Shown: positions 46,436 through 55,725 of the stretch, one piece after another | Layout of the letters: each line of letters starts with the position of its first letter | Numbering within the stretch: position 1 is the first letter of the stretch | Assembly: GCA_001931535.1 (NCBI GenBank) | Contig: CP016211.1 | Location: 14,151,501 to 14,215,500 of the forward strand | DNA from: Minicystis rosea | Lineage (GTDB): Bacteria > Myxococcota_A > Polyangia > Polyangiales > Polyangiaceae | Direction of reading: 5' to 3' | DNA length: 64,000 bases | Translations under genes and position numbers: made by a program | The notes under the pieces: model-generated | The model's database searches: none | What the model was told of the DNA's origin: nothing | Seen by the model: only the letters and a program-made list of their open reading frames with translations

Positions 46436-46561
46436 AAGATGTGTCGATCATTGCGTCGCGAGCGCCCCGCCGTTAGGGCGGCCGACCGAGGAATCCTCGG
46501 CGATTTTGAGGGAGGAAAGCCGACGCGGCGGGGCGCGTATCAGCAATGATCGACACATCTT
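46436..46561. repeat. 126-bp element with 19-bp terminal inverted repeats and nested hairpins
   Basis: Outer arms AAGATGTGTCGATCATTGC (46436-46454) and its exact complement (46543-46561). Inside them is an 11-bp pair GCGCCCCGCCG (46462-46472) with CGGCGGGGCGC (46526-46536), and at the centre CCGAGGA-A-TCCTCGG (46486-46500) followed by CGATTTT. The three tiers nest into one long stem-loop between convergent genes. It could be a miniature inverted-repeat element, a structured RNA, or a bidirectional terminator. No coding potential. Confidence 0.8.
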
Positions 46562-46667
46562 GAGCGCGGCGCGCGCCCCCGCTCGACGAGGAGGCGCACC
46601 GGAGCGCGGGGAAGGTGGAGAAGAGGTGCAGGCGATCGCCGTGACGGCGATCGCCGTCGCCTGCGTG

Positions 46668-47459
46668 TCAGCGCATGACGCGCACGTAGGTGTGGGGACC
46701 GACGCGGACGACGTAGCCGCGGGGAGCCGTCGGCTCCGCGTGGCGCGGCGGCATCCAACCCGAAGCGTCGACGCGCATGACCCTCGGATCGATGGGGGAA
46801 TCGCTCCAACCGCCGCCCTCGACGAGCCGCTCCTCCGAGCGGGCCGTGAGCCACACGAAGCCGGCGACCAGCACGAGCGACGGGTTGCCCAGCGCGATGC
46901 CCGCGATCGCCATCGGCACCGCGATCCAGCGCGCGACCTTGGCGGCGGTGCGCGTCGCCTTCACCAACCCGCTCCGCTCGCGGAGCAGGCCGCGCAGGAC
47001 GCGCCCGCCATCCATCGGGAAGGCCGGGAGCAGGTTGAACAAACCGAGCATGAGGTTGGCGCTCGCCAGCGCGACCATCGCTGCGTGCAGCGGCGGCACC
47101 GGCGCCGTGACCGCCGCGCCGATGGCCGCGAGCCCCGCGAGCGCGAGGCTCATCGCCGGCCCCGCGAGCGCGATCACCACCTCCTGCTTTCCGTTCGCCG
47201 GCTGCCCGGCGATCTTGGCCACGCCGCCGAGCGGCATGAGCAGGATCTCCGTCGTCGCGATCCCGTAGCGACGGGCCGCGAGCGCGTGCGAGAGCTCGTG
47301 CGCGACGATCGACGCGAACAGAAGCCCGAGCGACACGAGGGCCGAGGTCAGCCCCAAGAATCCGCCGCCCCAGGAGAGCAGCATCACGAGGAACAGCATC
47401 GTCCAGTGCACACGCACCGGGATGCCGAGGATCTTGCCGAGCTTGAGGGAGGATTTCAT
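46668..47459 (-). CDS. M50 (site-2-protease-like) zinc metalloprotease
   Basis: The 263-residue product from ATG 47459 has several membrane helices, the zinc-binding HELSH at residues 54-58, and the third ligand in NLLPAFPMDGGR (Asp150). It lacks a PDZ domain, unlike RseP, and resembles small Rip/SpoIVFB-like enzymes with a C-terminal soluble tail. These cleave transmembrane segments of regulators such as anti-sigma factors. The target is unknown; an anti-sigma gene lies about 11 kb away but nothing links them. Confidence 0.9.
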   Translation of the reverse strand: MKSSLKLGKILGIPVRVHWTMLFLVMLLSWGGGFLGLTSALVSLGLLFASIVAHELSHALAARRYGIATTEILLMPLGGVAKIAGQPANGKQEVVIALAGPAMSLALAGLAAIGAAVTAPVPPLHAAMVALASANLMLGLFNLLPAFPMDGGRVLRGLLRERSGLVKATRTAAKVARWIAVPMAIAGIALGNPSLVLVAGFVWLTARSEERLVEGGGWSDSPIDPRVMRVDASGWMPPRHAEPTAPRGYVVRVGPHTYVRVMR

Positions 47460-47652
47460 CGTTCTCTCGATTGGCGAGGCCCCGACGGACGGGGCACTTC
47501 TTGCGTGTTTGCGCATCGCCGCATCCCCTCGCAACCCGTGCAGGATCACGGGCTTGGCAACCCTCGACACAGTTCTTCACAGAGCCGCGCCGCGCCGGAT
47601 GCCCCAGGTGCCGCACGAAGCCTCCCCGCTTCGCTGTGAACCGCCCACCCGC

Positions 47653-47997
47653 CACCGATTTCGGTGGGGTGGCTTGCCGTGAAGGCACCCAGCACCGATT
47701 TCGGTGGGATCGGCTTGCCGGGAAGGCGCCCAGCACCGATTTCGGTCGGGGATTGCTTGCCGGGAAGGCAAGTCGCACCGATTTCGGTCCGAGGTTGCTT
47801 GCCGGGAAGGCACCTCGCACCGATTTCGGTCCAAGGTTGCTTGCCGGGAAGGCACCTCGCACCGATTTCGGTCCGAAGTTGCTTGCCGGGAAGGCACCCG
47901 GCACCGATTTCGGTGGGATCGGCTTGCCGGGAAGGCACCCGGCACCGATTTCGGTGGGATTGGCTTGCCGTGAAGGCTCGGGGAGCCGATTTCGGGC
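47653..47997. repeat. tandem repeat array, about nine 41-42-bp units
   Basis: Each unit has the palindrome ACCGATTTCGGT, a variable 7-8-nt stretch, and GCTTGCCGGGAAGGC (TGCC/GGCA hairpin with GGGAA loop), then about 7 nt. Palindrome starts: 47653, 47694, 47735, 47777, 47819, 47861, 47903, 47944 and a degenerate one at about 47985. The mix of 41 and 42 nt breaks any reading frame, so the array is non-coding. It fills most of the 595-bp gap between the M50 gene (upstream side) and the luciferase-like gene (3' side). Confidence 0.88.
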
Positions 47998-48054
47998 TGG
48001 TTACCGTCAGGGTGCACGGTCGCGAGCGTCGCGCGTCGCTTCCGTGGCCGGCGG

Positions 48055-49047
48055 TCAGCGCATCGCGTCGCGGACCTCGGCGAGGATCTCGTACGAGCGC
48101 TGGCAGGCTTGGGGATCGAACATCATCGAGGTGACCATCAGCTCGTCGGCGCCGGTGCGCGCGAGGAAGGCTTCGATGTCGCGGCGCACGGTCGCGGCGG
48201 AGCCCACGGCGACGCAGGAGAGCATCTGCTCGAGGAGCATGCGATCGGGCGGGGCGAGGCGTTGCTCGAAGCCGGCGATGGGAGGCTTGAGGCGGCTCGG
48301 CTGGCCGGTGCGGAGGTTGACGAAGGCTTGCTGCACGCTGGTGGCGAGGACGCGGGCTTCCTCGTCGGTGTCGGCGGCGAAGACGTTGAAGCCGAGCATC
48401 ACGTACGGCTTGTCGAGCTGCGCCGAGGGGCGGAAGCGGCGGCGGTAGAGCTCGATGGCCGGCATCAGTTGTTGGGGCGCGAAGTGCGACGCGAACGCGT
48501 ACGGGAGGCCGAGCGCGGCGGCGAGCTGGGCGCCGTAGAGGCTCGAGCCGAGGATCCACACGGGCACGTCCTGCCCCTCGCCGGGGACGGCGCGCACGCG
48601 CTGGCCGGGCTCCGCGGGGCGGAAGTAATCCATGAGCTCCGCCACGTCCTGCGGGAAGGCGTCGACGTCGCTCGCGAGGTTGCGCCGGAGCGCGCGCGCC
48701 GTGAGCGGATCGGTGCCCGGCGCGCGCCCGAGGCCGAGCTCGATGCGGCCCGGATGAAGCGCCGCCAGCGTGCCGAACTGCTCGGCGATGACGAGCGGCG
48801 CATGGTTCGGCAACATGATCCCGCCCGCGCCGATCCGGATCGTCGACGTGCCCGCCGCCACGTGCGCGATCACGACGGACGTGGCCGCGCTGGCGATGCC
48901 CGGCATGTTGTGATGCTCCGCGAGCCAGAACCGGCGAAAGCCGAGGCGCTCGACGTGGCGCGCGAGCGCGAGCGTGTTGCGGAGCGCGGCCGTGGCGTCG
49001 GCACCCTCGACGATCGGCGCGAGATCGAGCACGGAGAAAGGGACCAT
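48055..49047 (-). CDS. luciferase-like flavin-dependent monooxygenase (MsnO8-type)
   Basis: The 330-residue TIM-barrel enzyme has VLDLAPIVEGADATAALRNTL (N-terminal segment), FRRFWLAEHHNMPGIASAA, IRIGAGGIMLPNHAPLVIAEQFGTL and HPGRIELGLGRAPGTDP, the hallmarks of LLM-class oxidoreductases of the MsnO8 subgroup. They use reduced FMN and O2; natural substrate unknown. Confidence 0.9.
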   Translation of the reverse strand: MVPFSVLDLAPIVEGADATAALRNTLALARHVERLGFRRFWLAEHHNMPGIASAATSVVIAHVAAGTSTIRIGAGGIMLPNHAPLVIAEQFGTLAALHPGRIELGLGRAPGTDPLTARALRRNLASDVDAFPQDVAELMDYFRPAEPGQRVRAVPGEGQDVPVWILGSSLYGAQLAAALGLPYAFASHFAPQQLMPAIELYRRRFRPSAQLDKPYVMLGFNVFAADTDEEARVLATSVQQAFVNLRTGQPSRLKPPIAGFEQRLAPPDRMLLEQMLSCVAVGSAATVRRDIEAFLARTGADELMVTSMMFDPQACQRSYEILAEVRDAMR

Positions 49048-49197
49048 CCTTCGCTCCTAGGGGGAGGCGGAGGATGATTTCAATGGCAGGCACCTGCGAC
49101 GCCCGCCCGCCGACGTAAGCCGCCGCCCGATATCCAACCCCGAGCCTCGCTTGGTACCCTCGCCGAGCGGCCCTCCCGGCCGCCGATCGGGGGACTC

Positions 49198-49590
49198 ATG
49201 ACGCTCGCGATTTACCAGCCGAACCAGTTCGATCTCTTCCGCAAGGATGTCCACGTTCAGTACGCGACCACGGGGATCGATGGCCTCCCGAGCCTCGATT
49301 ACCGCGATCGCAAGATGCACAAGAGCTTCCGCGGCGAGGCCATCAGCGTCGAGGAGACCTCCATCGGCCGCCTCGTGTCGGTGACGATCGGCTACGTGCC
49401 CGACATGCAGACGGTGACCTTCAGCTTCTTCCTGCCGACCCTCAACGTCGAGCGCGAGACGCACGTCGTCACGGAGGCCATCTACACCACGCAGCGCACC
49501 AGCATCGCCGGCCCCTCGCTGGTGAAGGGACAGATCGAGAGCTGGCGCAGCATCACGCTCTCGGGGATGGCGCGGCAGGTTCAGTTCTAA
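49198..49590 (+). CDS. small unknown protein, beta-rich
   Basis: The 130-residue soluble-looking protein (MTLAIYQPNQFDLFRKDVHV ... LSGMARQVQF) has alternating hydrophobic strands (VSVTIGYVPDMQTVTFSFFL). No signal peptide and no known domain. Strong GC-third codons support a real gene. It stands alone between the LLM gene (divergent) and a large hairpin region. Confidence 0.68.
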   Translation: MTLAIYQPNQFDLFRKDVHVQYATTGIDGLPSLDYRDRKMHKSFRGEAISVEETSIGRLVSVTIGYVPDMQTVTFSFFLPTLNVERETHVVTEAIYTTQRTSIAGPSLVKGQIESWRSITLSGMARQVQF

Positions 49591-49635
49591 ATCAGCGAGC
49601 ATAGCGAGCGTGATTCTCGAACGGCGAAGACCCTT

Positions 49636-49733
49636 CGTGGATGTGGACGTGGTCGTGAACGCTGACGCTGACGACGGGCCGTCGACGTCAGCGTCAGCGT
49701 CCACGTAAACGTACGTAAACGTCCACGTCCACG
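49636..49733. repeat. large imperfect hairpin of GACG/GTC-type repeats
   Basis: ACGCTGACGCTGACG (49659-49673) pairs perfectly with CGTCAGCGTCAGCGT (49686-49700), an inner CGACGG/CCGTCG pair (49672-49677 with 49679-49684) can also form in part, and GTGGACGTGG-type arms continue outward on both sides. The arms are built of short repeated words. It lies in the 389-bp gap before the NlpC/P60 gene; the rest of that gap shows no gene. Confidence 0.65.
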
Positions 49734-49979
49734 AGGAGACTGTTGTTCGAGAGTCTTGACCGCTGATTTAGGTCCCTTCACCGGGGCGCACGCCGACGCG
49801 ACTGTCGCGGTGCGTTGCATGTTGCGACGCCGTGTCGCGAGCCGTGCCCGGAGATGGCTTTTCGGAGGCGGCTCGCGGTCATCGGTGACAAGCGGGCATG
49901 GGGCGCGCAACGCGCATCGGCGCCGGCGTGGGACCGTGATATGGATCGCGGAAATCCACCCTCGACCAGGGAGCTTGCC

Positions 49980-50339
49980 ATGGCCAACCGTGAGATCGCC
50001 GACGCCGCCGAGAACTGGATGCGCACGAATGGGCACGTGAGCCACGACGTCATCGACTGCTCGCACTTCGTGACCGCCGTCCTCCAGGCCGCCGGCTACG
50101 GCGCCTTCCGCTACATGACCGCCGACGACATGTCTCGCTCGCGCGCCTTCTCGCAGGTCGACGAGCCGGAGCGCGGCGACATCGTCCACTGGCCGGGCCA
50201 CGTCGGCATCGTCCTCGATCCGATCGCCGGCACCTTCATCGGCTCGCAGAACTCCACGGGCGTCGACGTCGCCAACTACAAGACGAATCCGTACTGGCGC
50301 GCGCGCTCGCATCGCACCTACCTGCGCTACACGCACTGA
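49980..50339 (+). CDS. short cytoplasmic NlpC/P60-family protein
   Basis: The 119-residue product from ATG 49980 is preceded by GGGAG with 7-base spacing; an ATG at 49941 would add 13 residues. The NlpC/P60 motifs are complete: catalytic Cys27 in DCSHFV, His74 in RGDIVHWPGHVGIVLD, and a third polar residue in FIGSQNSTG. It has no signal peptide, which is unusual for a cell-wall peptidase. Possible roles are a secreted effector delivered by another route, or a non-wall amidase. No immunity gene is recognised. Confidence 0.8.
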   Translation: MANREIADAAENWMRTNGHVSHDVIDCSHFVTAVLQAAGYGAFRYMTADDMSRSRAFSQVDEPERGDIVHWPGHVGIVLDPIAGTFIGSQNSTGVDVANYKTNPYWRARSHRTYLRYTH

Positions 50340-50459
50340 TCGCGGGCGCCGCTCGGCTCGACGTGGCCGGCGGGATCCTCGGTGTCGCCGCGGGCGGCAC
50401 CGAGGTGAAGGTGAGGGGGGCCGTCTCGCCGGATCGCTTCGATCCGGCGAGCGCCTCGT

Positions 50460-51884
50460 TCACTTCCTGCGAATGTCGCGAACGCGACCGACCAGCTCCT
50501 TGCGGCGCTTCTCTTTGTACTTCACCCGCACCGGCACGCCGTCGAAGCCGAAGGACTTGCGGAGCTGGTTCATCACGTAGCGGCGGTAGCTGAAGTGGAT
50601 CTTCGTCGGATCGCTGGCGATGATCACGAACAGCGGCGGCGAGGTTTCGGCCTGGGTGATGTAGTAGAGGCGCGGCGCGCGCCCGCCTGAGGTGGGCGGC
50701 GGGTGCGTCTCCAGCACCTGCTCGAAGAAGCGGTTCAGCTCGGCGGTGGGGACGCGGCGGCGATAGGCGGCGGCAACGCGGCCCACCGTGTCGAAGAGGA
50801 CGTTCATCCCGCGGCCGGTCTGCGCGCTGACGTGCACGATCGGCGCCCAAGGCGTGAACGAGAGCTTGTCGCGCGTCTCCTCGTCGAGGTTCTTCGATCG
50901 GGTCTTGTCGACCAGATCGATCTTGTTCATGGCGATGACGATGGCGCGCCCGCGATCTTCGGCGAGCCCGAGGATCTTCGCGTCCTGCTCGGAGGCGCCC
51001 TCGGCGGCGTCGCACATGAGGAGCGCGACCTCGCAGCGCTCCATGGCGCGGATGGCGTGGAGCACGCTGACCGCCTCGACGACGTCGTTCTCCTTCGTCA
51101 CCTTGGCCTTGCGGCGGATGCCGGCGGTGTCGACCAGCACCCAGGGCTTGCCGTCGCGCTCGATGCGGAGATCGATGGGATCGCGCGTGGTGCCGGGCCG
51201 CGAGTCGACGAGCACGCGCTCCCCGCCGGCGAGGCGGTTCACGAGCGACGACTTGCCCGCGTTGGGCCGGCCGATGACGGCGATGTGCACGGCGCCGTCG
51301 TCGATCTTGGGGGCGACGGGCTCGGGCGCCGGGAGGACGGCGTCGATGGCCGCCTCCAGCTCGTCGATGCCGCGGCCGTGGAGCGCGCTCACGTGGATGA
51401 GGCGCTCCATGCCGAGGCGGTAGAGATCGGCGGCCTCGTTCTCGAGGCGCGGCGAGTCGGCCTTGTTGGCGATGAAGATGACGGGCTTCTGTGCGCGGCG
51501 GAGGAGGGCGACCTCCTTGTGATCGGCCGGCACGATGGCCTGCGCGGCGTCGAGCACGCACACGATCACGTCGGCTTCGGCGACCGCGAGCTCGACCTGG
51601 CGCTTGATGCCCATGCGCATGGGATCTTCGCTCTCGGGATCGAAGCCGCCCGTGTCCACGAGCGTGTAGCGCCGGCCCCGCGAGAGGACGTCGCCGTAGT
51701 GCCGGTCGCGCGTGACGCCGGGCTGATCGTGAACGATCGCTTCCTTGCGGCCGAGGAGGCGGTTGAACAGGGTGCTCTTGCCGACGTTGGGCCGCCCCAC
51801 GAGGGCGACGATTCCACCCACCATCTGCGCGCGCGGCGCTTCGTCCGCTTCGTCGATGATGGACTCTTCCACGGTACTGCTCAC
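50460..51884 (-). CDS. der: ribosome-assembly GTPase Der (EngA)
   Basis: The 474-residue tandem GTPase needed for 50S subunit assembly starts at GTG 51884, after GGAGGA. Two G domains: GRPNVGKSTL / DTGGF / NKAD in the first, GRPNAGKSSL / DTAGI / NKID in the second, then the C-terminal KH-like domain (FVIIASDPTKIHFSYRRY). Its start overlaps the era stop by 4 bp (GTGA), so the two are coupled. Confidence 0.96.
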   Translation of the reverse strand: MSSTVEESIIDEADEAPRAQMVGGIVALVGRPNVGKSTLFNRLLGRKEAIVHDQPGVTRDRHYGDVLSRGRRYTLVDTGGFDPESEDPMRMGIKRQVELAVAEADVIVCVLDAAQAIVPADHKEVALLRRAQKPVIFIANKADSPRLENEAADLYRLGMERLIHVSALHGRGIDELEAAIDAVLPAPEPVAPKIDDGAVHIAVIGRPNAGKSSLVNRLAGGERVLVDSRPGTTRDPIDLRIERDGKPWVLVDTAGIRRKAKVTKENDVVEAVSVLHAIRAMERCEVALLMCDAAEGASEQDAKILGLAEDRGRAIVIAMNKIDLVDKTRSKNLDEETRDKLSFTPWAPIVHVSAQTGRGMNVLFDTVGRVAAAYRRRVPTAELNRFFEQVLETHPPPTSGGRAPRLYYITQAETSPPLFVIIASDPTKIHFSYRRYVMNQLRKSFGFDGVPVRVKYKEKRRKELVGRVRDIRRK

Positions 51885-53005
51885 GACGCTTCCTCCGACT
51901 CGCCGTCGGCTTCGTCGAGATCGGACGCGTGCGCGTCGTCGGTCTCGTCGAAATCCGGGGCTTCCATGATGGCCACCACATCGGCGGCCCCGCCCGATTT
52001 CGGGCTCTTGTAACCAAGCTCCTCGAGCTGCGTGGTCGATTGGCGCCACGAGGGGAGCACGCGCACCCACAGCTTGAGGTTCACCTTGCGGCCGGTCAGC
52101 TCCTGGATGCGCATGCGCGCGTCGGTGCCGATGCGCTTCAACATCTCGCCGCCGGTGCCGATGAGGATCCGCTTCTGCCCGGGCCGCTCGACGCAGATGG
52201 TGGCGTCGATGTGCACCGCGCCCCGCGTGCCCTCGGCCGGCTCGACGAAGCGATCGACCGAGACCGCGGCCGCGTGCGGCACCTCGGCCTCGGTGGCGCG
52301 GAGGATCTGCTCGCGCACGTACTCCGCGGCGAAGAAGCGCACGGGGCGATCGGTGAGATCGTCGGGCGCGTACTGCCAGCCGCGCTCGGGGCAGAGGGCG
52401 GCGATCTCGTCGAGGACGCGGAGGACGCCGTCTTCTTTCAGCGCCGAGATCGGGACCACGGCCGCGAAGGAGCGGACCTTGGTGAGCCCCTCGATGAGCG
52501 GGAGCATGAGGCCCTTGTCGCGGACGCGATCGATTTTGTTGACCACGAGGATCGTCGGCTTGTCGGCGGCGATGTCGGCGAGCAGCGTGATGTCGCCGAG
52601 GTGTGGCTTGAAGTGAGGAACCTTGCCGGCGGGCACCTTCGTGCGATCGGGCATCTCGGTGATGAAGACCACCACGTCGGCGGCGCGGGCCGCCTCGCGG
52701 GCGGTCTGGTTCATCACGCGGCCGAGCTCGCTGCGCGGGCGGTGCAGGCCGGGCGTGTCGAGGAGCGCGATCTCGGCGCCGCCCCGGTGCACCACGCCGA
52801 GGATGGCGTCGCGCGTCGTCTGCGGCGTGGGCGAGACGATGCTGAGCGGCTGCTCGAGCGCAGCGTTGAGCAGCGTGGATTTGCCGACGTTGGGGCGCCC
52901 GACGAGGGCGACGGTGCCGGAGCGCAACGCGGCCGTCGCTTCGGTGGAAGGCGCAGCGGATCGCTTCTTCTTGCGCCGGTTCGGAGGATTTCGCGGGGCA
53001 GCCAC
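51881..53005 (-). CDS. era: ribosome-maturation GTPase Era
   Basis: About 374 residues from GTG 53005; an ATG at 53110 would add 35 poorly conserved residues. G1 GRPNVGKSTLLN, G3 DTPGLHRP, G4 NKID, and a C-terminal KH domain (KRILIGTGGEMLKRIG, VNLKLWVRVLPSWR). Era binds 16S rRNA and helps mature the 30S subunit. An N-terminal basic stretch (PNRRKKKRS) precedes the G domain and an acidic tail of about 35 residues follows the KH domain; both exceed the usual 300-residue length. Transcribed with der. Confidence 0.95.
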   Translation of the reverse strand: MAAPRNPPNRRKKKRSAAPSTEATAALRSGTVALVGRPNVGKSTLLNAALEQPLSIVSPTPQTTRDAILGVVHRGGAEIALLDTPGLHRPRSELGRVMNQTAREAARAADVVVFITEMPDRTKVPAGKVPHFKPHLGDITLLADIAADKPTILVVNKIDRVRDKGLMLPLIEGLTKVRSFAAVVPISALKEDGVLRVLDEIAALCPERGWQYAPDDLTDRPVRFFAAEYVREQILRATEAEVPHAAAVSVDRFVEPAEGTRGAVHIDATICVERPGQKRILIGTGGEMLKRIGTDARMRIQELTGRKVNLKLWVRVLPSWRQSTTQLEELGYKSPKSGGAADVVAIMEAPDFDETDDAHASDLDEADGESEEAS

Positions 53006-53146
53006 GGGCGGGGCACTAGCAGACAGGGCTCGGGACCACAAACGGTTCCGAGGTTCTCCGCTCGAACGTTGCTCCCGTTCCCTCGCCGCGCGGGCGGCGC
53101 GATGGCGCATGGCTCCCGCCGTCCGGCCGCGGTAAGGGGCGGGGCG

Positions 53147-55690
53147 ATGGCAGCCAGTCGAGAGGCAGAGACAGGCGAGCGACCCGATCCGCAGGCGAAG
53201 ACGGGCGATCCGCTCTCACGCTCCCGCATCGTCGCGCTCGGCGCGGCCGTGCTCGTGCTCTTCCCCGCGCTGGCCTGGAGCGGAATCTGGGATCCGTACG
53301 AGCTCGACGCCGGCGATCTCGCGCGCCGCATCGCGCTGCGCGTCTTCGGCGCGCGCGCGCTCGATCTGCCGAACGCCGTCAACTCGCTGCCCACGCTCAC
53401 CGATCTCCGCATGGGCGAGCTGCCGTTCACCTCGATGGCGCTCGGCTTCAAGCTCTTCGGCCTGCACGATTGGACGGGCCGCCTGCCCCTCGCCCTGTGG
53501 GGCCTCGCGGGCGTGGCCGTGCTCTTCGAGTTCCTCGCGCGCCTCGTCGATCGCCGCGCCGGCATCTACGCCGCCGTCGCGCTCGTGACGATGCCGCTCT
53601 ACTTCATGCAGGCGCGCACCATGCTCGGCGACATCGTCACCATGGCCGCGCTCTCGCTCGCCTTCTGCGGGCTCGCGGGCGCGCTGCTCGACGGCGATCG
53701 CCGCACCGACGGCGTCTCGCGGCCGCAGATCGCCTGGCTCGCGATCGGCGTCGTCGGCCTCGTGGCCGGGTACTTCTCGCGCGGCGCCCTCCTCGGCGTG
53801 GCCGTGCCCGCGCTCTCCGCGGGCGCGACCTGGGTGATCCTGCGCGGCTCGGGTGAATCACGCCCGTGGAGCGCGCGCGACGCCATCGGCGCGCTCGCGC
53901 TCGCCGCCGGCGTGGCGGCGCTCGGCGTCGGCATCCGCGCCTTCCTGCATGCCACGCCGGAGGCCCCGCTCGCGCGCGTCCTCGGCTTCGCGGTGATCAA
54001 GAAGCCGCCGACGGAGGCCACCTTCGATCTGGTGGTGCGCCAACTCGGGCACGCGCTCTTCCCGTGGAGCGCGTTCCTTCCCTTCGCCTTCGGTCGCCTC
54101 CTGCGCGCGCCGGTCGAGGCCGACGTGGACGCGCGGGAGCGCGAGATCGGCGTGCGCGTCGCGCTGCTCGTGGGCGCGGCCACGGCGTACGGCGCCTACG
54201 CGATGATCGCGCCGCGTACCGGCCCGCTCGCCTTCAGCGGGCCGGCGTTGCTCGCGGGCGTGGCCGCGCTCGCCGTCTTCGATTTGGAGCGCGGCGCGCC
54301 TGCGTCGCGGGCGCTCGCGCTCGGGAGCGGGGTGTTCGGCGCGGTGCTGCTCGCCGACATCCTCCGCGAGCCGGAGAAGGCGCTCGCCGCCTTCGTCGTC
54401 GACAAGCCCCAGTTCCCCAAGAGCTTCGAGGCCGACAGCGCGCGCCGCCTCGTCGCGGTCTTCGTGCTCTTCGTGGTGGTCTCCGCGCTCGTGTGGATCG
54501 AGACCCAACCGCGCGGCTGGTTCCGCGGCTTCGACGACTACTTCGCCGAGCGAAGGCGGGAGTATCGGTCCATCTGCACCGCGGTCGCGCGCGTGTGGCA
54601 GGGCAACCTGCTCTTCGGCATGGTCGTGGTCGAGGCCGCGCTCGTCGGCCTCGGCGCGATGATCTTCGTCGGCCGGCGCGTAGGCTGGGCGCCCGTCGAC
54701 CGGCTCCCCAAGAACTTCGCCGACCTCGGCGTGAACCTGTGGTGGATCGCGCCCGTCGCGATCCTCGCGGCCTTGCCCGTGTGGTGGCTCGATCGCGATC
54801 TCTTCCGCGGCCTCGTCGACGCGACGCGCCTGCCGCGCGCGCGCTTCGTCGTGATCGGCGCGCTCCTCGCCGGCGCCGTGCAGAGCTTCTGGTACTACCC
54901 CGCGCTCGCGGGGCAGCTCTCGCCGAAGGAGGCGTTCGACGCCTACGCGCACCTCGCGGCTCCCGGCGAGCCGCTCGCGCTCCTCAGCGTGCGCAGCCGC
55001 GCCGCGGCCTACTACGCCGGCTCCGACGTGGAGAGCTTCACCGACGCGACGCGCGCCTTCGCCTGGCTCACCGAGCGCAAGGATCAGCGCCGCTTCCTGC
55101 TCGTGAAGGCGGACGACCTCCCGAAGCTGAACCAGCTCTACCGCGCGCACGCGGGGAAGAACCTGCCCATCCTCGACGGCCGCTCGAGCCAGATCCTCCT
55201 CGCATCGAACGTCCTCGGCGATCGGCGGAACGAGAGCTGGCTCTCCAAGCTGGTGCTCGACGAGCCGCCGCAGCCCTCGGTGTCGATCGACACCTCCTTC
55301 GACGATCAGCTCACCGCCTTCGGCTGGGAGGTGACCGACAAGACGGGCCGCGTCGTGAACAGCGTGGTCCCGGCCACGTCGTATCACCTCCGCGTCTACT
55401 ACCGCGTGCAGAAGCCCGTCACCGGCACGTGGAAAGCCTTCGTGCACATCGACGGCTTCCAACGCCGTTTCAACGGCGACCACAATGTCCTCGACGGCAA
55501 GTACGCGATGAATCTGTGGCGTCCCGGTGACGTCGTGGTCGACGATCTCCCGTTCCAGCTCGAACCGAACTTCACGCCGGGGGACTACACGGTCTACTTC
55601 GGCTTCTTCTCCGGTGACACCCGCTTCAAGGTGACCCGGGGGCAGCATCATGACAATCGCGCCATCGCCGGTGTCATTCACGTGCGGTAG
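53147..55690 (+). CDS. GT39/ArnT-like membrane glycosyltransferase
   Basis: The 847-residue membrane protein from ATG 53147 has about 10-13 hydrophobic segments. The N-terminal WDPYELDAGDLARRIA carries the acidic pair of GT-C glycosyltransferases of the dolichyl-phosphate-mannose/ArnT type, and MPLYFMQARTMLGDIV is a typical following helix-loop. These transfer a sugar from a polyprenyl-phosphate donor to a protein or lipid outside the membrane. The C-terminal 250 residues are soluble and beta-rich (FGWEVTDKTGRVVNSV), probably periplasmic. Acceptor unknown. Confidence 0.85.
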   Translation: MAASREAETGERPDPQAKTGDPLSRSRIVALGAAVLVLFPALAWSGIWDPYELDAGDLARRIALRVFGARALDLPNAVNSLPTLTDLRMGELPFTSMALGFKLFGLHDWTGRLPLALWGLAGVAVLFEFLARLVDRRAGIYAAVALVTMPLYFMQARTMLGDIVTMAALSLAFCGLAGALLDGDRRTDGVSRPQIAWLAIGVVGLVAGYFSRGALLGVAVPALSAGATWVILRGSGESRPWSARDAIGALALAAGVAALGVGIRAFLHATPEAPLARVLGFAVIKKPPTEATFDLVVRQLGHALFPWSAFLPFAFGRLLRAPVEADVDAREREIGVRVALLVGAATAYGAYAMIAPRTGPLAFSGPALLAGVAALAVFDLERGAPASRALALGSGVFGAVLLADILREPEKALAAFVVDKPQFPKSFEADSARRLVAVFVLFVVVSALVWIETQPRGWFRGFDDYFAERRREYRSICTAVARVWQGNLLFGMVVVEAALVGLGAMIFVGRRVGWAPVDRLPKNFADLGVNLWWIAPVAILAALPVWWLDRDLFRGLVDATRLPRARFVVIGALLAGAVQSFWYYPALAGQLSPKEAFDAYAHLAAPGEPLALLSVRSRAAAYYAGSDVESFTDATRAFAWLTERKDQRRFLLVKADDLPKLNQLYRAHAGKNLPILDGRSSQILLASNVLGDRRNESWLSKLVLDEPPQPSVSIDTSFDDQLTAFGWEVTDKTGRVVNSVVPATSYHLRVYYRVQKPVTGTWKAFVHIDGFQRRFNGDHNVLDGKYAMNLWRPGDVVVDDLPFQLEPNFTPGDYTVYFGFFSGDTRFKVTRGQHHDNRAIAGVIHVR

Positions 55691-55725
55691 CGCCCTCGAC
55701 GCGGACTTCGAAACGGGCTACGCCC

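Noticed and set aside
47653..47997. CRISPR-like array
   Set aside because: Both halves of each unit are conserved and only about 7-8 nt vary, far too short for spacers, and no cas genes are present.
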